A DNA stretch of 29,863 nt from JACORV01 sp041484135. GTDB taxonomy: Bacteria; Gemmatimonadota; Gemmatimonadetes; Gemmatimonadales; JACORV01. A program made the position numbers and the translations under genes. The notes under the pieces are model-generated. The model made no database searches and had not been told where the DNA came from. It was given only the letters and a program-made list of their open reading frames with translations. Shown here in pieces: positions 15,753 to 24,565 of the stretch. The stretch's first letter is position 1. The number at the start of each line of letters is the position of its first letter. The DNA is taken from the NCBI GenBank assembly GCA_041484135.1, contig JBGPHD010000017.1, positions 1-29,863 on the forward strand, in the 5' to 3' direction.

Positions 15753-16997
15753 GTGGCACGCCCGCGCCTGCTTCTGCTGCTCCCCTCCACCACCTATCGC
15801 GCCACCGCCTTCGTCGAGGCGGCGCGCCGCCTCGCGATCGACCTTACCGTCGCATCGGACCACGTGAGCGTGTTCGCCAAGGCCGAGCCGACCGGTCTCA
15901 TGGCGCTCGATCTCGATCGGCCCGAGCGGGTCGCCGACGCGGTCCGCGTGTTCGCCGCGGAGCACCCCGTCTCGGCGGTCTTCGGTGTGGACGACGACAC
16001 GGCGGTGGTGGCCGCGGTCATCGCGGAGGCCCTGGGGCTGCCGCACGATCCCGTGGCGGCGACACTGGCGGCGCGTGATAAGCACCGGCAGCGCACGCTC
16101 CTCGCGCAGGCGGGGCTCCCGGTGCCCGCCTTCACGCTGCACGCGGTCACGGACGATCCCGGGCCTCTGAGCCGCGCGACGGCGTATCCCGTCGTCCTCA
16201 AGCCGCTGCGCCTCTCGGCGAGCCGCGGCGTGATCCGGGCCGACGACCCGGCCGGGTTCGTCGCAGCGTTCCGGCGCATCGCGCGTATCCTGGAGGAGCC
16301 CGAGGCCGCGGCCTGCGGGGAGCCGGCCCGGAAGATCCTGGCGGAGGCGTTCGTGCCGGGCGCCGAGGTGGCGCTCGAGGGCGTGATGGAGGACGGGCGG
16401 CTCCGCGTGCTGGCGCTCTTCGACAAGCCCGACCCGCTCGATGGCCCGTGCTTCGAGGAGACGATCTACGTCACGCCCAGCCGGCTCCCGGATGCCGCCC
16501 AGCGCGACGTCGCCCGCTGTGCCGATGGGGCCGCGCGCGCGTTAGGCCTGACGCGCGGCCCGGTGCACGCGGAGCTCCGGGTCAACGGCAGCGGGCCGTG
16601 GGTGATCGAGGTCGCGGCGCGACCCATCGGCGGACGGTGCGGCCAGGTGCTGCGGTTCGGGGAAGGGGAGGGCGCGTCCACCCTGGAAGAGCTGCTCCTC
16701 CGTCACGCCCTCGGCATGCCTGACGTCACGTGGGAGAGAGAACGCGCGGCGTCCGGGGTGATGATGATCCCCACGCCGCACGCCGGCACGCTTGAGGAAG
16801 TGCGGGGTGTCGACCGGGCGCGCGCCGTTCCGCTGGTCGACGACGTCATCATCACCGCCCATCGAGGCCAGCAACTGGTCCCGCTCCCCGAGGGGTCACG
16901 CTACGTGGGGTTCATCTTCGCGCGCGGGGACGCACCCGCCGCGGTCACCCAGGCGCTGCGCGACGCGCACGCCGTACTCGAGATCGTCATCCGTTAG
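15753..16997 (+). CDS. ATP-grasp ligase (L-amino-acid-ligase-like)
   Basis: The predicted product has 414 residues from a GTG at 15753, 25 bases after the Nfu stop; the longer frame upstream is inside nfu. It has a preATP-grasp fold, then an ATP-grasp core with K-H-R-Q-R-T-L-L and P-V-V-L-K-P, a glycine-poor loop (L-S-A-S-R-G-V), E-A-F-V-P-G-A-E-V-A-L-E-G and the metal-binding V-I-E-V-A-A-R-P-I-G-G. The C-terminal 90 residues resemble the extra domain of L-amino acid ligases such as BacD. Such enzymes join a carboxylate to an amine through an acyl phosphate; the product here cannot be assigned. The stop codon lies in a GTTAGGA sequence that also supplies the ribosome site of the next gene. 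Confidence 0.85.
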   Translation: MARPRLLLLLPSTTYRATAFVEAARRLAIDLTVASDHVSVFAKAEPTGLMALDLDRPERVADAVRVFAAEHPVSAVFGVDDDTAVVAAVIAEALGLPHDPVAATLAARDKHRQRTLLAQAGLPVPAFTLHAVTDDPGPLSRATAYPVVLKPLRLSASRGVIRADDPAGFVAAFRRIARILEEPEAAACGEPARKILAEAFVPGAEVALEGVMEDGRLRVLALFDKPDPLDGPCFEETIYVTPSRLPDAAQRDVARCADGAARALGLTRGPVHAELRVNGSGPWVIEVAARPIGGRCGQVLRFGEGEGASTLEELLLRHALGMPDVTWERERAASGVMMIPTPHAGTLEEVRGVDRARAVPLVDDVIITAHRGQQLVPLPEGSRYVGFIFARGDAPAAVTQALRDAHAVLEIVIR

Positions 16998-17003
16998 GAG
17001 CCC

Positions 17004-18410
17004 ATGAGACCGACACCGACGTTCGCGCTCGCCTTGACCGCCGCCCTGCTGGCACCGGCCCGGCTCCCCGCTCAGGCCGCCGCTGGCCCGATCGCCGCGC
17101 AGTACCAGGCCACCGCCGACCGCATCATCGCGGAGGCCACCCGCGACAGCGCGGCGTGGCAGCGACTCGCGCGCATGGTGGACACGTTCGGCAACCGGCT
17201 CAGCGGCTCGGCGAGCCTGGAGCGCACGATCGACTGGGTGCTGGCCGAGATGCAGCGGGACGGGCTGCAGAACGTGCGCGGCGAGCCGGTGATGGTCCCG
17301 CACTGGGTTCGCGGTGACGAATCGGCCGAGCTGGTCGTGCCGCGGGCGCAGCGCCTGGCGATGCTGGGCCTGGGCGGCAGCGTGGGGACACGGCGCGGCG
17401 GGATCACCGCTGAGGTGCTGGTGGTCTCCAACTTCGCCGAGCTCACGGCGCGCGCGGCGGACGCGCGGGGCAAGATCGTCCTCTTCGACGCGCCGTACGT
17501 GAACTACGGCGAGACGGTGCGCTACCGGAGCGGCGGGCCGAGCGCGGCCGCGCGCGTGGGCGCGGTGGCGTGCCTCATCCGGACCGTGGCCTCATACTCC
17601 ATCCGCTCGCCGCACACCGGCGCGTTGCGCTACGACACCACCGTCCAGGCCATCCCGGCCGCCGCGCTGAGCGTCGAGGACGCCATGATGCTGCACCGCA
17701 TGAGCGATCGCGGCGAGCGCGTCGTGGTCCACCTGACGATGAGGGCACGGATGCTGCCCGACGCGCCGTCCCGTAACTCGATCGGCGAGATCGTGGGGAG
17801 CGAGCATCCCGAGCAGATCGTCATCGTCAGCGGCCACCTCGATTCGTGGGACGTGGGGCAGGGCGCGATGGACGACGGCGGCGGCGTGGTGGCCGCCTGG
17901 GAGGCACTGCGCGTCCTCCAGCGGCTCGGGCTCCGGCCGCGGCGCACCATCCGCGTGATCGGCTGGACCAACGAGGAGAACGGGACCCGCGGCGGCACGG
18001 GGTACCGCGACGCGCACGCCTCCGAGCTCAACGATCACGTGCTCGCCATCGAGACCGACGGCGGCGTGTTCCGGCCGACCGGCTACGGGTTCACCGGCTC
18101 GGACTCGGCGATGGCGATCCTCAGGCAGGTGGGGAGCCTGCTCCACGCGCTCGGTTCCGACTCGGTCCGGCGCGGCGGCGGCGGCGAGGACATCAGGCCG
18201 ATCATGGAGCGCGGCGTGCCCGGCATGGGCCTGAACGTGGACGGTACGCGCTACTTCTGGTTCCACCACAGCGATGGCGACACGGTGGACAAGCTCGATC
18301 CTCGCGAGGTGGCCCAGTGCGTGGCGACCCTCGCCGTGATGGCGTACGTCGTCGCCGACCTGCCGGATCGCCTCCCCTGGGGGCCGGTGCCGGCCGCGCC
18401 GGCGCGGTAG
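17004..18410 (+). CDS. Secreted M28-family metallo-aminopeptidase/carboxypeptidase (PGCP-like)
   Basis: The product has 468 residues with an N-terminal signal peptide (hydrophobic part about 6-22, A-Q-A-A at the likely cut). A protease-associated insert lies near 110-230. The zinc peptidase part has G-H-L-D-S-W-D, the bridging Asp in M-D-D-G-G-G, the catalytic Glu pair in T-N-E-E-N-G, a metal-binding Asp in E-T-D-G-G and a final His in F-H-H-S-D-G-D-T-V-D. All the expected residues are present, so it should be active outside the cytosol, releasing amino acids or dipeptides. It follows the ATP-grasp gene by 6 bases. Confidence 0.92.
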   Translation: MRPTPTFALALTAALLAPARLPAQAAAGPIAAQYQATADRIIAEATRDSAAWQRLARMVDTFGNRLSGSASLERTIDWVLAEMQRDGLQNVRGEPVMVPHWVRGDESAELVVPRAQRLAMLGLGGSVGTRRGGITAEVLVVSNFAELTARAADARGKIVLFDAPYVNYGETVRYRSGGPSAAARVGAVACLIRTVASYSIRSPHTGALRYDTTVQAIPAAALSVEDAMMLHRMSDRGERVVVHLTMRARMLPDAPSRNSIGEIVGSEHPEQIVIVSGHLDSWDVGQGAMDDGGGVVAAWEALRVLQRLGLRPRRTIRVIGWTNEENGTRGGTGYRDAHASELNDHVLAIETDGGVFRPTGYGFTGSDSAMAILRQVGSLLHALGSDSVRRGGGGEDIRPIMERGVPGMGLNVDGTRYFWFHHSDGDTVDKLDPREVAQCVATLAVMAYVVADLPDRLPWGPVPAAPAR

Positions 18411-18432
18411 CGGCCGCGGCCTGAAGGACCCG

Positions 18433-19512
18433 GTGGTGACCACCAGCACCGCGACCCTCCAGACGCTCGGCTGGAGCCCCGCGTTCGCGAAGGCGTTCGA
18501 GCCTTACGCGCAGGGCGGCCAGGTGCCGGCCCGCGTCGCGGTCGAGAACCGCAGCGAATACGGGCTGTACACCGACGGCGGCGAGGCGCACGCGACCGTC
18601 ACGGGCAAGCTCCGGCGCGACGCCGCCGGCCGCCGCGACCTGCCCGCCGTCGGCGACTGGGTCGTCCTTGCCCCTTCGACCGGCTCCGGTCCCGGGCAGA
18701 TCCACGCCGTGCTGCCACGCACCAGCGTCTTCACCCGCAAGGCCCCCGGCCGCGAGCACGAAGAGCAGATCGTCGCCGCTAACGTGGACGTCGTGTTCAT
18801 CGTCACCTCGCTCAACGCCGAGCTCAACCCGCGGAGGATCGAGCGGTACCTCACGCTCGCCTGGGAGAGCGGCGCGCGCCCCGTCATCGTGCTGTCGAAG
18901 TCGGACCGCACCGCCGACCCCGCCGCCCGGGCGTCGGAGATCGCCTCCGTCGCCGGCACCGTCCCCGTGCACGTGACGAGCACCAAGACGGGAGCGGGCG
19001 TGGATGCGCTGCTCGCGCATCTCTCCCTGCACCGCACCGGCGCGCTGCTCGGCTCGTCGGGGGTCGGCAAGTCCGCCCTCATCAACGCGCTCGTCGGCTT
19101 CGAGCGGCAATCGACCGGGGCCATCCGCGAGGCGGACGACAAGGGCCGGCATACCACCACCCGGCGCGAGCTGGTCCTCCTTCCGGGCGGCGGGCTCATC
19201 ATCGACACGCCGGGGATGCGCGAGTTGCAGCTGCGCGAGGTCGGTCACGGCCTGCTCATGGCCTTCGACGACATCGTGGCCCTCGCCCGCGACTGCACCT
19301 TCGCCGATTGCCGTCATGGACCCGAGCCGGGGTGCGCGGTCACGCGTGCCGTGGCCGAGGGCGTCCTTCCGGTCGAGCGGCTCGACGCGTTCCACAAGCT
19401 CGTGGCCGAGCTCGAGACGCGGGCGTCGTGGCAGGATCCGCGCCACGGGGCCGGGGCGACCCGGAGCACCTCCAACCGGTCTCACCAGAAGCGCACCAAG
19501 CACCGTCGCTAG
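18433..19512 (+). CDS. rsgA: Ribosome small-subunit-dependent GTPase A
   Basis: The product has 359 residues. It starts at one of two tandem GTG codons (18433 or 18436); AAGGA lies 4 or 7 bases upstream, which favours the second. An N-terminal OB-fold domain is followed by a circularly permuted GTPase: G4 L-S-K-S-D, then G1 G-S-S-G-V-G-K-S and G3 D-T-P-G-M-R-E. A C-terminal zinc finger has C-T-F-A-D-C-R-H and a final Cys. The tail is very basic (H-Q-K-R-T-K-H-R-R). RsgA helps 30S ribosome subunit maturation. It is the last gene of the nfu operon. Confidence 0.97.
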   Translation: MVTTSTATLQTLGWSPAFAKAFEPYAQGGQVPARVAVENRSEYGLYTDGGEAHATVTGKLRRDAAGRRDLPAVGDWVVLAPSTGSGPGQIHAVLPRTSVFTRKAPGREHEEQIVAANVDVVFIVTSLNAELNPRRIERYLTLAWESGARPVIVLSKSDRTADPAARASEIASVAGTVPVHVTSTKTGAGVDALLAHLSLHRTGALLGSSGVGKSALINALVGFERQSTGAIREADDKGRHTTTRRELVLLPGGGLIIDTPGMRELQLREVGHGLLMAFDDIVALARDCTFADCRHGPEPGCAVTRAVAEGVLPVERLDAFHKLVAELETRASWQDPRHGAGATRSTSNRSHQKRTKHRR

Positions 19513-19549
19513 CTGGTAAGTGATTTAGAGGCAATTGCTTACGTGCCTA

Positions 19550-19578
19550 TTGCATTCCTGCTATCTAGATGATATCAT
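19550..19578 (+). promoter_or_regulatory. Promoter of the SPFH-RHH operon
   Basis: TTGCAT (19550-19555) and TATCAT (19573-19578) are 17 bases apart. The -10 box is one base from consensus. The region is clearly AT-richer than its surroundings. The predicted start near 19585 gives a leader of about 27 bases containing GAGGA 7 bases before the GTG at 19612. Confidence 0.62.
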
Positions 19579-19594
19579 TACGGTATCACTATCG
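19562..19594. promoter_or_regulatory. Three TATC repeats phased at 11 bp, candidate operator
   Basis: TATC occurs at 19562, 19573 and 19584, exactly 11 bp apart, so the repeats face the same side of the helix; the last two are TATCA. They span the -10 box and the transcription start. The second gene downstream encodes a ribbon-helix-helix protein, a class that binds tandem short repeats, so autorepression is inferred. Confidence 0.5.
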
Positions 19595-19611
19595 TCCACG
19601 AGGATGGGTCT

Positions 19612-20484
19612 GTGATCAAGGAAACGGAACGCAAGGCGATGAACGGGATCGGCGTCGCGGTGCTGGTAGTGGGTCTGACGGCCCTGACCGGATGGCGGTT
19701 CGTGGTGGCGGCGGAAGCGCATGACGGGCTGGGGATGGGGATCTGGCTGCCCCTCATGCTGGTGATCTCCCTGCTGTGGACGGGCTTCTTCATCGTGGCG
19801 CCTAACCAAGGCAAGGTGCTGCAGCTCTTCGGCACGTACATGGGCACGGTGAAGACGCCCGGGCTCTGGTGGGCGAACCCGTTCTACACCGCGAAGCGGA
19901 TGAGCCTCCGGGTGCGCAACTTCGAGACCGCGAAGCTCAAGGTGAACGACCACACGTCGAACCCGATCGAGATCGCGGCGGTGGTGGTCTGGCAGGTGGT
20001 GGACACGGCGGAGGCGATGTTCGAGGTGGACAACTACGAGAACTACGTCCACGTGCAGAGCGAGTCGGCGTTGCGCGGGCTCGCGAACCAGTATCCGTAC
20101 GACGCGCACGTGGAGGGCCAGATGTCGCTCTCGAGCCATACGCAGGAAGTCGCGGAGAAGCTCCAGGGCGAGATCCAGGCCCGGTTGGCGAAGGCCGGCG
20201 TCCGGGTGAACGAGGCGCGGATCAGCCACCTGGCGTATGCGCCGGAGATCGCGGGGGTGATGCTGCGGCGCCAGCAGGCGAGCGCGATCATCGCGGCGAG
20301 GCAGAAGATCGTGGAAGGCGCGGTCGGCATGGTGGAGCAGGCGCTCGACGCGCTGTCCAAGCGCCAGATCGTCCATCTCGACGAGGAGCGGAAGGCGGCG
20401 ATGGTGAGCAACCTGCTGGTGGTGCTGTGCTCCGAACAGGGGACACAGCCGGTGGTGAACGCGGGCACCCTCTACCAGGGTTAG
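19612..20484 (+). CDS. Membrane-anchored SPFH/band-7 protein
   Basis: The product has 290 residues from a GTG with GAGGA 7 bases upstream. Two hydrophobic segments (about 11-32 and 42-62) anchor it, and an SPFH domain follows with the typical opening V-A-P-N-Q-G-K-V-L-Q-L-F-G-T-Y and G-L-W-W-A-N-P-F. A helical C-terminal part with alternating charged and alanine residues would drive oligomer formation. Band-7 proteins form ring-shaped membrane scaffolds near proteases or lipid domains; the partner here is unknown. It is directly followed by a small ribbon-helix-helix gene, a pairing I recall from many bacterial genomes. The stop codon lies in a GTTAGGC motif. Confidence 0.93.
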   Translation: MIKETERKAMNGIGVAVLVVGLTALTGWRFVVAAEAHDGLGMGIWLPLMLVISLLWTGFFIVAPNQGKVLQLFGTYMGTVKTPGLWWANPFYTAKRMSLRVRNFETAKLKVNDHTSNPIEIAAVVVWQVVDTAEAMFEVDNYENYVHVQSESALRGLANQYPYDAHVEGQMSLSSHTQEVAEKLQGEIQARLAKAGVRVNEARISHLAYAPEIAGVMLRRQQASAIIAARQKIVEGAVGMVEQALDALSKRQIVHLDEERKAAMVSNLLVVLCSEQGTQPVVNAGTLYQG

Positions 20485-20493
20485 GCCGGCCGG

Positions 20494-20670
20494 GTGGCTG
20501 AACGACGGGCGTTCCTGCTGCGGATGGATCCGGAGCTCTACGAGGCGCTCCAGCGCTGGGCTGGGGACGACCTCAGGTCCTTGAACGGACAGATCGAGTA
20601 CTTGCTGCGCCGCGAGGTCGCGCGCGCGGGGCGGCTGAAGAGAGGAGATCCAGGTGAGCGGGCGGAGTGA
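20494..20670 (+). CDS. Small ribbon-helix-helix (Arc-like) protein
   Basis: I read a 58-residue protein from the GTG at 20494, 9 bases after the SPFH stop. It begins with a beta-strand pattern (R-A-F-L-L-R-M), then P-E-L-Y-E-A-L-Q-R-W-A, and then the strongly conserved L-R-S-L-N-G-Q-I-E-Y-L-L-R-R-E-V. This is the Arc/HicB-antitoxin-like ribbon-helix-helix family usually found next to SPFH genes. It overlaps the following hydrolase gene by 17 bp. It could bind the phased repeats at 19562-19594. No toxin partner is visible. Confidence 0.82.
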   Translation: MAERRAFLLRMDPELYEALQRWAGDDLRSLNGQIEYLLRREVARAGRLKRGDPGERAE

Positions 20671-22279
20671 GATGATCCAGGCGGCGGTGCGGTGGGTCGT
20701 GGCGGCGGGGATGGGCGGGGCGCTGGTCGCGGTCGCGGTGCCGGCTCTGGCGGCCCAGGAGCCGGGCGCGGCGCGCCTCTACCGGTTCATGCAGAACGGC
20801 GCCGAGGTGGGGCGCGAGACGTATCGCCACGCGGGCGGCGTGCACGAGCGGTCGGTGGTGGTGCCGCTGCTCGCGGTCAAGATCGACAGCCGCGAGGAGT
20901 ACGACGGGTCGGGCCGCCTGGCGCGCTTCGAGGCGCGGGTCTTCAACGCCACGGGGGACAGCCTGCGGGCCACCTATTCGCTCGTGCGGCAAGGTGATTC
21001 GCTGATCGCGACCAGCGTCGTGGGGGAGCGCACGCGGACCCGCGCGCTCGTCTCGCGGCCCGACGGCGTGGTGCCCGCCCAGTCGGTGAGCGTGATCGCG
21101 GAGGTGGTGGAGCGGGCCGCCGGGCGGGACACCTCGTTCCAGTACCTGCCGATGGGGCTCGACACGCTGGTCACGATCGCGGTGCGCTTCAGCGGGGACA
21201 CGGCCTTCGTGACCACGGCGGGGATCCCGGCCCGCATGAGCCGTACCGGCGCCGGCCCTATCGACGTGACGGCGCAGCGGCTGCGCGGCGAGGTATGGAA
21301 CGGCCGCGACTCCCTGCCGCCGCTCGCCGGGATGACGCGGCCGCACCGGGACTACGCGGCGCCGCCGGGCGCGGCGTACACGGCGGAGGAAGTGCGCGTC
21401 CCCGTCCGCTACTCGGACACCGACACCTTCACGCTCGGCTGCACGCTCACGCTGCCCGCCGCGGGGGCGCGAGCCGTGCCGGCCGCGGTCACGATCACCG
21501 GCTCCGGGCGGCAATCCCGCGACGAGGACCTCTGGCCGTTGCTCGACGACTATCGTCCGTTCCGGCAGGTCGCGGAGCGGCTGGCGCAGGCGGGGATCGG
21601 GTCCCTGCGCTGCGACGATCGCGGGGTGGGGGCATCGGGCGGTGGCGACACGACGGTCGCGACCCCGGTCTACGCCCGGGATGTCGGCCAGGTGGTCGCC
21701 TGGCTTCGGGCGCGGCCCGGGATCGACGCGCGGCACATCGCGCTCATCGGGCACAGCGAGGGTGGTGTCATCGGTCCGCTGGCGGCCGTCGAGGATCCGC
21801 GGATCGCCGCGGTCGTGATCATGGCGGGACCGGGCAAAGTGGGGCGCGACATCCTGCGCGACCAGTTCACGCGCCCCATCCAGACGGCACCCGACCTGCC
21901 GGAGGAGGAGCGGCGCCGCCAGCTCTCCGGCATCGAGGGCCAGCTCGACGCGTGGGCGGCCCTCAACGCGTGGACGCGCTGGTTCACCAGCTTCGATCCG
22001 CTGCCGCTGGCGCGGCGGCTGCGGCAGCCGGTGCTCATCGTGCACGGGGCGCTCGACCGGCAGGTGAGCGTGGGCCAGGCGGACACGCTCGCGGCGGCGA
22101 TCCGGGCGGGCGGCAACCGCGACGTGACCGTGCGCATCTTCCCGCGGCTCAACCATCTCTTCCTGCCGACCGACGGGGATGGGTCGCCGGCGGAATACGT
22201 CGGGCTCCGGCAGACGGCGGTGCCCGCCGACGTGCTCGACACCATCGCGACGTGGCTCGCGGCGCGGATGAGGCGATAG
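20654..22279 (+). CDS. Secreted alpha/beta hydrolase (esterase/peptidase-like)
   Basis: The product has 541 residues from a GTG with GGAG 6 bases upstream. A signal peptide (hydrophobic about 13-33, ending P-A-L-A-A-Q) leads to an N-terminal region of about 220 residues rich in beta strands, then an alpha/beta-hydrolase domain. The catalytic triad is visible: Ser368 in G-H-S-E-G-G, Asp468 in H-G-A-L-D-R-Q-V and His501 in L-N-H-L-F. The oxyanion region T-I-T-G-S-G is also typical of this bacterial exported family. The substrate is unknown. It overlaps the ribbon-helix-helix gene, so it is likely in that operon. Confidence 0.88.
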   Translation: MSGRSEMIQAAVRWVVAAGMGGALVAVAVPALAAQEPGAARLYRFMQNGAEVGRETYRHAGGVHERSVVVPLLAVKIDSREEYDGSGRLARFEARVFNATGDSLRATYSLVRQGDSLIATSVVGERTRTRALVSRPDGVVPAQSVSVIAEVVERAAGRDTSFQYLPMGLDTLVTIAVRFSGDTAFVTTAGIPARMSRTGAGPIDVTAQRLRGEVWNGRDSLPPLAGMTRPHRDYAAPPGAAYTAEEVRVPVRYSDTDTFTLGCTLTLPAAGARAVPAAVTITGSGRQSRDEDLWPLLDDYRPFRQVAERLAQAGIGSLRCDDRGVGASGGGDTTVATPVYARDVGQVVAWLRARPGIDARHIALIGHSEGGVIGPLAAVEDPRIAAVVIMAGPGKVGRDILRDQFTRPIQTAPDLPEEERRRQLSGIEGQLDAWAALNAWTRWFTSFDPLPLARRLRQPVLIVHGALDRQVSVGQADTLAAAIRAGGNRDVTVRIFPRLNHLFLPTDGDGSPAEYVGLRQTAVPADVLDTIATWLAARMRR

Positions 22280-22298
22280 CGTGTAGATTCCCCGCCGC

Positions 22299-23477
22299 AT
22301 GACGGCCTCCCGCGGACGTCTCGGCGTCATCTTCCTGACGGTCCTCATCGACCTGATCGGGTTCGGGATCGTGATCCCGATCCTCCCGTACTACGCCCAG
22401 CACTTCGGGGCGAAGGGCCTCGGCTTCGGCCTGCTGATCGGCGCCTTCTCCGGGATGCAGTTCCTGGCGACATCGCTGCTCGGCCGCTGGTCGGACCGGG
22501 TGGGCCGCCGGCCGATCATCCTGGCCACCACGCTGATCAACTTCGCCGGCTACGTGCTCTTCGCCTTCGCCGGGTCCTTCTGGATGCTGCTCGTGGCGCG
22601 GCTGATCTCGGGGTTCGCCGGGGGGAACATCTCGGCCGCGCAGGCCTACATCGCCGACATCACCACCAGCGCGGACCGGTCGAAGGGGATGGGGATGATC
22701 GGCGCGGCCTTCGGGATCGGCTTCACCATCGGTCCCGCGTTAGGTGGCCTGGCGGGCCACTACTGGGGGCACACCGGCCCCGGGCTGGTGGCGGCCGGGC
22801 TCTCCCTCACCAACTTCATCCTGGCCTACCGCATCCTCGCCGAGTCGCTGCAGGCGGAGCACCGGTCGGCCACCGGTTTCTGGCCGTTCGGCCACATGGC
22901 GCAGGCGTTCGGGAACGCCCGGCTGCGGCCCCTGCTCATCGTCTGGGCGCTGGCCCCGTTCGCGTTCGCGGGCTACACGGTGGCGTTGCCGCTCTTCGCC
23001 GCCACCACGTTCGGCTGGCGGGAGCGCGACCTGGGGCTGCTCTTCACCGCCATCGGCGTGACCGCGGCGGTGGTGCAAGGGTGGCTCTTCGGCCGGCTGG
23101 TGAAGCTCACCGGCGACCGGGTGCTGCTCATCGCGGGGATGTTCGGGATGGCGGCGGCCATCGCCGTGATGCCGTTCGTCCGGACGGTGCCGGTGCTCTA
23201 CGGGTTCACGGTGCTGCTGGCGTTCTCCAACAGCGTGTTCGCGCCCGCGGCGACGGGGATGGTCTCGGTGCTCGCGGGGGCGGCGGAGCAGGGGACGGTG
23301 CTTGGGGTGGCGCAGTCGCTGGGTGCGTTGGGGCGGTTGCTCGGGCCGGAGACCACCGGCACGGTGTACGACGGCGCGGGGGCCAGGGCGGCCTTCCTTT
23401 CCGCCGCGGCGGTGATGGCGATCGGCGGGCTGGCGGCGCTCGGAGTGCCGCGCCACGGCCCGGCGCGAGCCGCCTAG
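22299..23477 (+). CDS. MFS drug/H+ antiporter, TetA-like (DHA1 family)
   Basis: The product has 392 residues and about 12 hydrophobic helices. Family marks are D-L-I-G-F-G-I-V-I-P-I-L-P-Y-Y in helix 1, motif A G-R-W-S-D-R-V-G-R-R-P in the 2-3 loop, and motif C G-F-T-I-G-P-A-L-G-G in helix 5. Such proteins export hydrophobic drugs in exchange for protons; closeness to TetA is general and does not prove tetracycline export. No ribosome site is visible, and a TAGATT hexamer ends 10 bases before the ATG, so a near-leaderless transcript is possible. Its stop overlaps that of the convergent nitroreductase in CTAG. Confidence 0.92.
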   Translation: MTASRGRLGVIFLTVLIDLIGFGIVIPILPYYAQHFGAKGLGFGLLIGAFSGMQFLATSLLGRWSDRVGRRPIILATTLINFAGYVLFAFAGSFWMLLVARLISGFAGGNISAAQAYIADITTSADRSKGMGMIGAAFGIGFTIGPALGGLAGHYWGHTGPGLVAAGLSLTNFILAYRILAESLQAEHRSATGFWPFGHMAQAFGNARLRPLLIVWALAPFAFAGYTVALPLFAATTFGWRERDLGLLFTAIGVTAAVVQGWLFGRLVKLTGDRVLLIAGMFGMAAAIAVMPFVRTVPVLYGFTVLLAFSNSVFAPAATGMVSVLAGAAEQGTVLGVAQSLGALGRLLGPETTGTVYDGAGARAAFLSAAAVMAIGGLAALGVPRHGPARAA

Positions 23478-24502
23478 TCGAGCAGCTCGGTCAGCGGCCG
23501 CCGCGGGGTGCGGCGCCGCTCGGGCCGGACCGCGTAGCCGAGGCGGAACGGCTGCTGCGGGAAGACGTCGGCCAGCGGTACCAGGGTGGCCAGCGCGGTC
23601 CGCACCTCCGGCAGCTCGAGCACCTGGCTCAGCGGCTGGAGGCTGATCCCCTGGCTCGCGGCGGTGAGCCAGAGACGTTCGAGCGCCTGGCCGGCGCGGA
23701 GCTGCGATGCGCGATCGTCTCGGCGCGTGCCGATGAGCCCGAACAGCGAAGCCCCCATCAGCGGGCCCTCGTCGTCGTGCGGCGCCGCCCGCCCCGCGCC
23801 CCTGAGCGACGCGCCGAGGTGGCCGACGCTGGCCAGCAGCCACGACGTGGGGAAGACGGCCTGACTGGCCCAGTAGCCGAGCTCGGCGCGGTACTGCGGG
23901 TTCGCGAAGAGCAGGGCATCGGCGCGGCAGTTGAGATCGTCCACCGCGCGCTGCAGAGCGGGCTCCTCGCTGATGAAGAGCAGGACGCCCTCGTCCGTCC
24001 CGGCGGCCTGGAGCCGCCGTTTCGTCGCGTCGAGGATCGGGTCCCCCTTGTACACGCCGGAATCGTTGCGGCGCCGGAGGATCGTATCCAGGTCGAGGTG
24101 GGCGCGCTCCGGCGAGCGCACGCCGCGCGACTTGAGGGTGACGACCGCGGCCGGACCGCGCGACTCGCCCGCGGGGTTGTACCGGACCTCGTGTGACAGA
24201 CCGAAGCACTCCGCGGCGAGCAGCAGGTTCTCGATGGCGCAACCGAGGCTGAGGTACACCTCGCGCCGGTCGGGGTCGGCCACACGCTGCCACCGGGTCA
24301 GGTCCGCGCGGACCTCGATCTCCGCGCCGGTGACCTTGAACCGCCAGGGCTGCGTGTTCTTCGCCGAGGGGGCCAGCACGGCATAGCCGAGCAGGAAGGT
24401 CGCCTGCTCCGCGAGCGAGCGGTGGGCCGGGAAATCGCCGGCGGTGAGGACCCACGGGTCATGGGCGGCGGGGATGAGCAGGTCTCTGGACATGACGCCC
24501 AT
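23474..24502 (-). CDS. Acg-family nitroreductase-like FMN protein
   Basis: The product has 342 residues from the ATG at 24502; an in-frame ATG at 24493 is equally possible. A-P-S-A-K-N-T-Q-P-W-R-F near residue 44 is the FMN-binding signature of the Acg (Rv3131) branch of the nitroreductase fold, and the C-terminal half has the second half-domain with P-L-S-Q-V-L-E-L-P. Acg proteins lack a clear substrate; some are thought to sequester flavin. It follows the SnoaL-like gene by 63 bases in the same direction and may belong to that operon. Confidence 0.87.
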   Translation of the reverse strand: MGVMSRDLLIPAAHDPWVLTAGDFPAHRSLAEQATFLLGYAVLAPSAKNTQPWRFKVTGAEIEVRADLTRWQRVADPDRREVYLSLGCAIENLLLAAECFGLSHEVRYNPAGESRGPAAVVTLKSRGVRSPERAHLDLDTILRRRNDSGVYKGDPILDATKRRLQAAGTDEGVLLFISEEPALQRAVDDLNCRADALLFANPQYRAELGYWASQAVFPTSWLLASVGHLGASLRGAGRAAPHDDEGPLMGASLFGLIGTRRDDRASQLRAGQALERLWLTAASQGISLQPLSQVLELPEVRTALATLVPLADVFPQQPFRLGYAVRPERRRTPRRPLTELLD

Positions 24503-24565
24503 GCTACGGGACTGCCATGCACGAGGCCGTGAAGGCGGTATGAAGTTCCCTTCAGGAGCGGTGGA

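Noticed and set aside
20494..20670. Ribbon-helix-helix protein as antitoxin of a toxin-antitoxin module
   Set aside because: Neither neighbour resembles a toxin: one side is SPFH and the other a secreted hydrolase. The fold similarity to antitoxins is not enough.
22740..24455. Minus-strand frame of 571 codons spanning the MFS gene and nitroreductase
   Set aside because: It runs antisense to the MFS gene and out of frame with the nitroreductase, both of which have full family motifs.
24522..24540. Small TGAAG/CTTCA hairpin between the nitroreductase and SnoaL-like genes
   Set aside because: Only 5 bp of stem and no U-tract; too weak to call a terminator or regulatory site.
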